From the NCBI GenBank assembly GCA_950097015.1, contig CATNEN010000038.1, positions 12,704,001-12,768,000 of the forward strand: a stretch of DNA of 64,000 nucleotides. Reading direction: 5' to 3'. Source of the stretch: Macrostomum hystrix. Its lineage: Eukaryota > Platyhelminthes > Macrostomidae. Below the pieces are notes generated by a model. The model worked only from the letters and a program-made list of their open reading frames with translations. It was not told the DNA's origin and ran no database searches. This document shows, piece after piece, positions 57,901 to 64,000 of the stretch; position 1 is the first letter of the stretch, and each line of letters starts with the position of its first letter. Made by a program: the position numbers and the translations under genes.

Positions 57901-60900
57901 CAGTCGGTTGATTAATTGATGGCACTGTTCTGCTCAAACAGATCTGGCAGTTGCTGTTAATGCCTGCGATTCTTTAATCTTATACAAACTGAGGTCAAGG
58001 TCTTCGTGTACCAGCCTCTGCATCGTGCTCCTTGAAACACCACTTGACCTGGCAAGCTCCCTGATGGACACTCGAGGGTCAGCTTTGATCCTCTCAGCCA
58101 CAGTTTCGCGAAGCTCCTCTGACCTGATTGGTCTTGGAGAGTTGTGGGGTTTCCTTTCAACTGCCGCAGCAGCTCCAACTTCTTCAATGTCGCTCTTGAC
58201 GGCGTAAACACACAACCTAGCAACATTGAGGTTCTCTGCTATCTGTGCTGGGCTTATACCCCGCGTGAGCTGGTCTACCACCATCAAATGTTTAGTGCGA
58301 TTCATGGCTAATGCTAAGTTGCCGAAAATTTTCGCGGCAGCTACAGACTATATAGATACTATTTTGTCTATGACCAAAACTATTATGCTCTAGCTACCGC
58401 TGGCTTTGCTTTCTTCTATTTTTAAGGTTGTCCTTAAACGCATGGGCCACCCGGTAGACCATTTCAATATTCAATAAGGTAATATTATCTTGGAATGTTT
58501 ATCTGACTAGGTAATATTATCCAAGACATATCTTTATAATATTTTAATTTGTACTAATGTTATTAAGAATTCTAAATTTAATATCCATTTTGCCTATACA
58601 AAGCATAGAAACATATCTATGGTCAAAAGTCTGACAATATAGGAAGTGCTTTAAAATGAGATGCATTCAATGTTAAAACATTAGCTACCAAGCTATCAAT
58701 ACTAGGATTCAAGTCAAGCTATTGCTTACTATCCTGTCTTCAATTTATATAATATATGCACTATCACTATCTAGATAGCAAGATAACTAGAGTAGAGGTC
58801 TTAAGTTGGATTATACTATCTACAAAGGAATGACTAGCTTTAGAGTTGGTCAATGTCATATAAACCATACCAAAGACATGGACTTATTACAAAGCAATGT
58901 TTTGGCAAATACATGGCATATTAGAAAGAAAGTTATACCTATAAAAATACCTCTCAATGTGAAGTTCTAGCAAAATGCTTTTGATAACTACTTTTTCTGG
59001 GTTACCTACAATACTATGTTTAACACTCATAAGATATATAATCAATGCAATGATTAAACTATAACACAATTTGGCTGCCAACATAGCCAACATCAGCTAT
59101 ACTATAAATAGAAAAAACTAAATAAAGTGCTAGAACTTATTAAGTTCTTATATAAATAATATTAACAATTTTATATTTTATTAACCAAAATGTCTCTAGT
59201 AAAAGAGATACTAAATGTCTCTAGTATCTGCCTGACATCCTTTGGTTCAAATGTCTTTATAATTTAGGTACTTAAACTTTAATAGATTGCTATTGATTTA
59301 TTGAACTTTAAACCTAAAGTTTAATTCTCAATTCTTCCCTTTGAGCCTATATAATCTCTATAACCCATTTTGTCTATAATGTACTTATTGAAGGTCCTAT
59401 AGTCATATATAGAAAAGTTTATCCTAGAAAAAATAAGTTACAAAATTGTTATTAGCACCCTCAAGAGCCTATATAGCAACAGAATGCTGACTATAGAAAG
59501 TTAGGATATAGATTTTAGATGCATGCACCCTGCAGTTCAAGCCCACATTATTATTTAAGCAACTTTAGCTATTATTAGGCCTAGGGAAAAAGTTCTACAC
59601 AAACAAGAAAGGAAAGGAAAAGTAATTAAAATTGGTCATCAAAGCCATAATTTTATTACAGTGAATTGACACATTACAGTAGGCAATTAGACAAATTCAA
59701 TACCTAACATAACAGCATGCTCGATCTATGTCTATGACTATGAGCCAAGAAATATTCTTGTATTTAGCTAAACTTCTAGAAGCAAAATAAAAACCATAAA
59801 AACTAGGAAAATCCAAATAAATAATTGACAATATATAAATCATTACAATTACAAACCATGATTTTCTTTTCGAGTCATGTGTGAGGACCAAGTTAGTAGC
59901 AGTAGGTTTCTAGCAACTTGGATCTCTATCGACCTAGAAGAAGCATGCTGTAGTTTGAAAAAATACTTAATATTTGCAATATGTTCTTATACAATTAGTT
60001 AAGTAATATAAAACTAAAAAAATGCAATTACTTAAAATAAATTAAGAAAAAAAGCCATAGAAATTAAGATAAGGAAACACTCTTCTTTGTTTAACCGTAG
60101 ATGTGATGTTAAAGCCGTCAGTGTGTGTCATTCTGTCAGATTTTGTTCTGCTTGTGTCATGGGTCATTCTTTTCTATCCACGTCATATTTTTTTGCTCTA
60201 ATAGACCGCTTCTTTATCATCCTATGGCTTTCTTACTGCAGCACATGATAGAAGGCATGGAAAGGCTCATGGTTCACTTGGTTTTAAGTAAAAATGATGT
60301 TCGTCATTTTTATGACTCAGAAAAAATGATGTTTTTGCTAAAATCTTTCTTTGTGACACATTCTGTCATCATATTTAAGAAAAATCATCAGAAACGTACC
60401 TATAGGGGCAGGTGTAATCAATTATTATTATTATCAATTGCTGTTCATTGTGGTCCATTTTGGTGTTTACATAGACTTTTACTAATGTCCTAGATTTACA
60501 ACTTGCTAGTTAAAAGTCATGAAGATTTTCAATGGAGTTACTGCCTATTTTTATACATATTCTTATTTACAAAAATATGATAGCCCTTAGTGATGATTAA
60601 AAGCAAACTGAAGACATTTTATTCAAAATTAAATTTTGAATTGTAAATTTAAAATATCTAGGTTGAATAAAAGTTTAAACTATACTATTACTTTTTCCTG
60701 ACATGTCACACAAACAAAACACATTGTCAATGTTCATAGTTAGGAAGGTGGCCTATGAGGGGGAAAATTCCCGCGCACACAAAGGGTCTCGGTGTACATT
60801 GGCGCACAAGCGTGGCATACACAAAGGGTCTCAGTGCACATTGGCGCACCAGCGCAGTGTACACAAAGGGTCTTGGCGCACATTGGCCCATAAGCTGCAG

Positions 60901-61120
60901 TACACACTATAAATTCCTAGATGTCATAATTTTTCATAAATTGCATATTTGTTATTCTAAATTGCATTTTTCAAATATTGAAATTGTTCATAATTTTTCA
61001 TGTTGCATAGCATTGAATCATTGATCATTGCACTTATCCCATCAACTGTGTTACAATTACTGCTTTCAATTCAGTTTTATTCAATATTATATATATTTGC
61101 TTAGTAATTTGCTTGTATAG

Positions 61121-61162
<42 letters not shown>

Positions 61163-63808
61163 ACCTAACTGTATGAGCATATTTTATTTTGTAACATTAA
61201 TATATCATATACCATTAGGTTAACATAGGGTGCTTTTCTGTGTAGGGTCAGGGTAAGGGGATAGAAACAGCGCATAGACGGCACACAGACAGTGCATAGA
61301 CGGCGCACAGATTGTCCCTCCAAAATTTATTCCGGCGCACACTCTGCCACCTTCCTGACTATGGGTCAATGTAACCTAAAAATCAGATTTTTTGACAGTT
61401 TTGATAAATACTTTACTAAGCAAAATTAGTTGAAAAAAAATTTTGAAGTGTTTGCCTAGGTTGAAATAATGCAAAAGTTAAGAATCAGTAGTATTAAAAA
61501 TATAATAAAAAAATTAACCAAGGTTTTTTATCATTTAAAGTCTTAATTGCTTATAAAGTTAGGGCCTTGAGCTCTCATTTGATAATAGCCATTTTCAAGC
61601 CTAGGTTTGCTTTTCTTAGCTGAGCTTTCTTACTTATTATTTATTTTTGTCTAGTGATGCCCCAAAAGTTTATTTGAGTCAAATCAAATTAAATTTAATT
61701 CCTTTATTTATTAAGGAATTTGCCCAGCTAACTTGTGGCATTTTACTCATGTATAACTTCTAAAGTGTTGTGATTAGTTATTTGGATATCTGTCAGCATT
61801 TTGCCATGACATAATCCACAGGGCACACCATAGGAAATGACTAGGATCACTTAATTACAATTAGTGCCAAGTTACATAATTAGCCTAAAAGTCATGTCCT
61901 TATAATTGCTATCCTCTAACCCTGACAGAACCGCCTAGATGAATACCAGAAGCGCCTTAACAAAGGCGAGACCCTGGAGCAGCAGCAGCTTGATGCCCTG
62001 GCCAGCATGGCCACTGTGCAGGGTAACCTGGAGTTTGCACGCGATGTACTCGGCAGTGTGACCCAGACTCTGACTGAGCAGGAACGCCTTGCCAAGAAGG
62101 CAGAGAAGCGGTCCAAAATCGATCGAGAAAAGCGCGAATTTGAGCAACTGGAGCTGCTGGTGCGGACCCAGGCTCTGCTGGACGAGTTGGGCGCCGAGGA
62201 ACTAAAAGCAGCATTTGCACGCGGAGTCGATGGGGTTAAGCTCAGTGAGCAGGAGGTAATGAGCACTGTAATCGCAACTATTTTCGTACTATAGCACTGC
62301 AGCTTTCTTCGTAAATAGAATTGCAGCTTTTTGCGTAGCTAGAAAATAGCGCGGCTATTTTCGTACTATAGCACTGCAGCTTTCTTCGTAAATAGAATTG
62401 CAGCTTTTTGCGTAGCTATAAGCGCGGCTATTTTCGTAAATAGAATCGCTGCTATTTTCTTAAATAGAATCGCAGCTTTTTTCGTTTTGTTTTCTTTGAT
62501 TTAAAAGCTTTTATCCAGGTATACGTATCTGTCCTTTTTTACTCACAAGTAGTGTGGTTAGAGCAAGGCATGCAGTAACTTAAAATTAAGCCTTCTGTTT
62601 CCATCTAGCTGGAGAGTCTGGACCAGCTCTACCAGGCTCTAGCGCCGCATCGCGAAGCTCAAACTGACGACGACGCCGCCTCCGCCGGACCCGCCTGGCC
62701 GGCCAAGCTTCGTGCCAGCGCCGAGAACTGGCAGCACTATCTAAACGGGGCTGAGCGACGCCTGAATGCTGGCTCTGATACCTCTAGAACTTTTCGCGAG
62801 GTCGCCGATCTTGTCAAGCGCCTGTCTGGCCTGTCCTTCTTCACCGCCGACCGCCAGCCGCCCGTAGCCGCTCCCGAACCGGAGCCAACCATTGAAGTTA
62901 AACCGTCGCCTGTTGTCGATCAACAGCAGCTGCCGGATGACGAGACTGCCATCCACGGAGTTGATCAGCAGCAGGCCTGGGGTCAGCCAAAGCCAAAGCA
63001 GTGGGCCGACGAGCCAATGCCTAGCGAATCGGGCGTGGCTGCTCCGCCTCCAACTGGCACCTTTCAACAACAGCCTGTTGATAATGGCACCGGCTTCCAG
63101 CAGGTGAAATTGCAATGCCCTTAATGAACATATTTAGCTTTTAAACCGGCTAACTTATTAGCTAGCGGGCCAAAGAGAGAACCTAAAAGACGACAGCGGG
63201 CCGCAATGAGTGTATAGATATGTGACTGGGGAAAGATGAGACACGGGAGAGACGAGGACGAGTTGAGATCTGAGGGCTTCGAGGGTCGCATCTGGCCCAC
63301 GAGCCAGAGTCCCGACAGGCATGCCTGTTTCTTTTTGCTTCGTTAAGACTTAAAATGAATGCCACTCACCTCTTCTATCATCGCACAGCCTGCCGCTGCT
63401 GGTGAAGTAGACAATGACGGCGAATTCATCGCCTATTCTCGGCCTGGAGGCAGCGGCCGCGGCCGCGGTCGTGGCGCAGGCGGCGGCGCCGGCTTTCATG
63501 ATAGGGAGCACCGTGGCGGCAGAGGCGGTGGCTTCCGCGGAGGTCGCGGTGGAGGCGAACGTGGTGGCGGACGCGGCTTCGGCGGTCGCGGCCGTGGCGG
63601 CGGCGGAAGCTTCGGCGGCGAGCGGGCCAGCTACGGAGGCGAGCGCAGCGAACGTGGCGGCTTCGGCGGTGGTGGCGGCGAACGTGGTGGCTTCAGTGGC
63701 GGCGAACGTGGTGGCTTCGGTGGCGGCGGCGGCGGTGGCGGCAACTTTCGCGGCCGCAGCAGCTACGCGAGGCACAACTCGTTCCCTAGTCACGCTGAGC
63801 AGCAGTGA
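48924..63808 (+). CDS. CAPRIN1: Caprin, four coding exons
   Basis: Caprin binds mRNA and G3BP in RNA granules. The exons are 48924-49022, 61929-62255, 62609-63103 and 63389-63808, all phase 0. They give 446 residues, shorter than the roughly 700 of vertebrate Caprin-1. Exons 1-2 make the conserved helical region: EKKIRNLEKRK continues into NRLDEYQKRLNKGE, then NLEFARDVL and LGAEELKAAFARG. Exon 3 is acidic and rich in proline and glutamine (KPKQWADEP). Exon 4 is a C-terminal RGG domain (GGRGGGFRGGRGGGERGGGR) ending SHAEQQ. The RGG tail, helical block and exon order make the call firm. Intron 1 is 12.9 kb and holds a nested antisense gene and several transposons. The last intron holds a hAT-like MITE copy. 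Confidence 0.93.
49688..49985 (+). mobile_element. tRNA-derived SINE, family B, full copy
   Basis: GTTGTAGCCTAGTGGTTAGG (A box) and GGGGTTCGATTCCC (B box) form a good tRNA-like head. The body has CAAGACACTTAACTCTGCAT, CAGCTGTTAAATGGGTACCA and CCAGTCCGTGGACTGAACAG. Shorter copies are at 39958 and 42885. It lies in Caprin intron 1. Confidence 0.88.
50625..51017. repeat. Minisatellite, 57 bp unit, left block
   Basis: About seven units that include ATGTCATATTTTCTAGAATG, TGCAGCCGTCACTTTTGTAG and TCTCACAGAACACACAG. The same unit reappears at 56300-56405 on the far side of the recombinase-like gene. Confidence 0.93.
51147..51592. repeat. Pair of 107 bp direct repeats
   Basis: 51147-51252 and 51485-51592 share TTACATAGAAAAGAATTAGC through GTACAATGACGCATTAAAAA with about ten differences. 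They lie downstream of the recombinase-like gene and may be part of its mobile unit. Confidence 0.85.
51661..51780. repeat. Minisatellite, 23 bp unit, five copies
   Basis: Units of TCTAATCTCCCTGTTACTCA plus GTA, just beyond the stop codon of the recombinase-like gene. Confidence 0.9.
51864..56265 (-). CDS. Zinc-finger, tyrosine-recombinase-like, PWWP gene split by a mariner
   Basis: Exon 1 is 54845-56265. It has a 20-residue repeat (MQDGVQVIDPKVPLTAA), then C2H2-like fingers (CHLDKCPLIKKSRFVEHYKL and CPRCEIPVTNISSHLKNWH). An intron of about 90 bp (54750-54844, or 54760-54848) leads to exon 2, which is cut in two by a mariner at TA 53964-53965 / 52654-52655. Across the insertion the original frame is continuous, from TKGWEY into FTEEKQ. 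The core fits a tyrosine recombinase of Crypton-like type: GNFHRADAVSNAKIEQF (box 1 Arg), VADHKTSVQGA (Lys), FLRNLRSTY (Arg), MLHTKAVAVQSYM (His and Tyr). A PWWP domain follows (GDVMLAKLKSFPWWPALV). About 1,000 residues before insertion. The recombinase call is inferred from motif order and needs a profile search. The gene lies antisense in Caprin intron 1. Confidence 0.7.
52656..53963 (-). mobile_element. Full-length mariner (1308 bp)
   Basis: Inverted ends CGAGGGGTGTACTGAAAGTT and the inverse of the right end, CGAGGGGCGTACTGAAAGTT, match over about 28 bp with one mismatch. TA duplications sit at 52654-52655 and 53964-53965. It lies inside a coding exon of the recombinase-like gene, in the same orientation. 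Confidence 0.95.
52767..53780 (-). pseudogene. Mariner transposase with one in-frame stop
   Basis: The frame runs from MELTNRDFRAMIVYDQRKG through the helix-turn-helix half (SRATVFRWYSECKWGR) to the end near EEQWAGAWMQWFH, about 337 codons. The catalytic motifs are GDETW, LHHDNASAHT and SPDLAPCDFFLF, with 34 residues between the last two aspartates (DD34D). One TGA codon at 53418-53420 interrupts the linker just before LVPHNLTED. A CGA to TGA change would explain it. All else is intact, so the copy is young. It could still be mobilised by a transposase supplied in trans, because the ends are sound. Confidence 0.9.
55862..56125 (-). repeat. 60 bp coding repeat, about 4.4 copies
   Basis: In-frame repeats in the N-terminal part of the recombinase-like gene encode SDQMQDGVQVIDPKVPLTAA with small changes (KAPLTAA, KALLSAA, DLKVPL). 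The length is a multiple of three and the frame is kept, so the repeat has grown inside a translated exon. Confidence 0.9.
56299..56405. repeat. 57 bp minisatellite, right block
   Basis: About two worn units with TTTTCTAGAATGTGCAGCCG and TCTCACAGAACACACACATG, the same repeat as at 50625-51017. It lies 35 bp upstream of the start codon of the recombinase-like gene. Confidence 0.88.
56410..57120. other. AT-rich stretch, nothing recognised
   Basis: Very AT-rich Caprin intron sequence with many stops in all frames; no repeats or exons that I can support. Confidence 0.5.
57126..58454 (-). mobile_element. Mariner-like element, DD38D type (1329 bp)
   Basis: Inverted ends CCAGGTGGCCCATGCGTTTA and the inverse of the right end, CCGGGTGGCCCATGCGTTTA, agree over about 37 bp to TTAAAAATA. 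They differ at one base plus one indel. TA sits on both sides (57124-57125 and 58455-58456). It is in Caprin intron 1. Confidence 0.93.
57265..58305 (-). pseudogene. Tc1/mariner-superfamily transposase with one in-frame stop
   Basis: It starts MNRTKHLMVVDQLTRG, has a helix-turn-helix half (VSIRELARSSGVSRSTMQRL), then one TGA at 57934-57936, then the catalytic half. The catalytic motifs are IFSDEKFW, FQQDSAPAHTA and SPLDYFVW, with 38 residues between the last two aspartates. That spacing separates it from the DD34D mariners in this window. It ends VYAAEGGYIE. About 347 codons in all. The single TGA again stands where CGA (Arg) would fit. Otherwise intact. Confidence 0.88.
58457..60725. other. 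AT-rich intron sequence without recognised features
   Basis: Over 2 kb of Caprin intron 1 with very high AT content. I see no exon, clear repeat array or element end. Confidence 0.5.
60776..60903. repeat. Three-copy 43 bp repeat inside the hAT-like element
   Basis: Copies share CACAAAGGGTCTYGG, ACATTGGCGCACMAGCG and TACACAAAGG. This subterminal repetition is typical of hAT ends, where transposase binds. Confidence 0.85.
61108..61168. repeat. (TA)n microsatellite
   Basis: An imperfect TATATATA run inside the hAT-like element. Confidence 0.9.
62282..62490. repeat. Tandem repeat in Caprin intron 2
   Basis: A block of about 80 bp containing GCACTGCAGCTTTCTTCGTA and TTGCAGCTTTTTGCGTAGCT occurs twice, followed by partial copies with GCGGCTATTTTCGTAAATAG. 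It starts about 25 bp after the exon 2 donor. Confidence 0.9.
63163..63325 (-). mobile_element. hAT-like MITE, second copy (inverted, truncated)
   Basis: GCGGGCCAAAGAGAGAACCT and AAAAGACGACAGCGGGCCGC match the reverse complement of the element at 31654-31961. The other end keeps CATCTGGCCC. The terminal CAGGGGTCGG is worn. It lies in the last Caprin intron. Confidence 0.75.
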
Positions 63809-63933
63809 GCGGCAGACTCATCAATGCTTTGGTAAACTTTTTATTTTAAGTTTTAAACTATATGTAGTTCTTACTGTGCGTACAATTCGTCTGTTTCCAA
63901 GTTGGCCAGCAAGATAAGGCGAGTTGTATACAA

Positions 63934-63996
63934 GGAGCATGAACTGGCTGTATTTTTTCGCGCATTCTTCAAATACGATTTCCAGTTCATGCTCTT
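63934..63996. other. Inverted repeat after Caprin
   Basis: GAGCATGAACTGG near 63937 faces CCAGTTCATGCTC near 63981, with a 31 bp AT-rich loop. It could be a hairpin in the 3' flank or the end of an element that continues outside the window. Confidence 0.6.
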
Positions 63997-64000
63997 ACAA

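Larger units (their letters stand above)
60734..61364. mobile_element. hAT-like non-autonomous element with 8 bp target duplication
   Basis: The left end TCATAGTTAGGAAGGTGGC and the inverse of the right end, CCATAGTCAGGAAGGTGGC, differ at two bases. Perfect GTCAATGT copies flank it (60726-60733 and 61365-61372). The 8 bp duplication fits hAT elements. It contains a three-copy 43 bp repeat near its left end and GCGCACA-rich sequence near both ends. No transposase. It lies in Caprin intron 1. Confidence 0.75.

Noticed and set aside
63350..63917. Alanine-rich open frames overlapping the last Caprin exon
   Set aside because: Shadows of the GGC-rich RGG coding sequence read in other frames.

Overview
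The window is nuclear DNA from an invertebrate animal. It has spliced genes with GT-AG introns, animal housekeeping orthologues (SUCLA2, uridine-cytidine kinase, Caprin), tRNA-derived SINEs, mariner-type transposons and a very heavy load of minisatellites with 16-57 bp units. A short TTAGGG run fits animal telomere sequence. The phylum cannot be fixed from sequence alone; a lophotrochozoan such as a flatworm or mollusc is plausible.

Layout. 1-9.7 kb: minisatellites around two tandem paralogues (CRP-A, CRP-B) for small secreted proteins with 12 conserved cysteines, plus a possible 42-residue membrane smORF. 9.8-21.2 kb: SUCLA2 on the minus strand, its introns filled with related 22-23 bp arrays, a (GACA)n tract, two SINEs and a MITE. 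22.3-23.9 kb: a truncated mariner. 24.2-28.8 kb: a probable minus-strand gene whose last exon has a BH3-like motif and a C-terminal membrane segment; an intron carries a Crypton-type (DUF3504) relic and a 20 bp array. 29.4-31.1 kb: 39 bp and 33-34 bp arrays. 31.7 kb: a hAT-like MITE. 33.2-35.8 kb: uridine-cytidine kinase (minus). 37.0-42.8 kb: a DUF4551/C12orf56-like gene (plus). 44.6-45.3 kb: a broken DUF3504 gene. 45.6-47.2 kb: a GABA-B receptor fragment with two frame breaks. 48.9-63.8 kb: Caprin (plus), with a 12.9 kb first intron.

The Caprin first intron is a nest of mobile DNA. It holds an antisense gene that joins C2H2-like fingers, a tyrosine-recombinase-like core and a PWWP domain. 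A 1.3 kb mariner splits this gene, and the frame before insertion is continuous. The same 57 bp minisatellite lies on both sides of the gene, which suggests the block itself moved in. A second full-length mariner-type element and a hAT-like element with an 8 bp target duplication follow.

The housekeeping genes are functionally independent (TCA cycle, pyrimidine salvage, RNA granules). The linking theme is genome architecture: minisatellites that start or stop within a few bases of splice sites, and nested insertions. Exon structures were worked out by eye from splice sites, reading phase and remembered family motifs; no alignment or database search was run.
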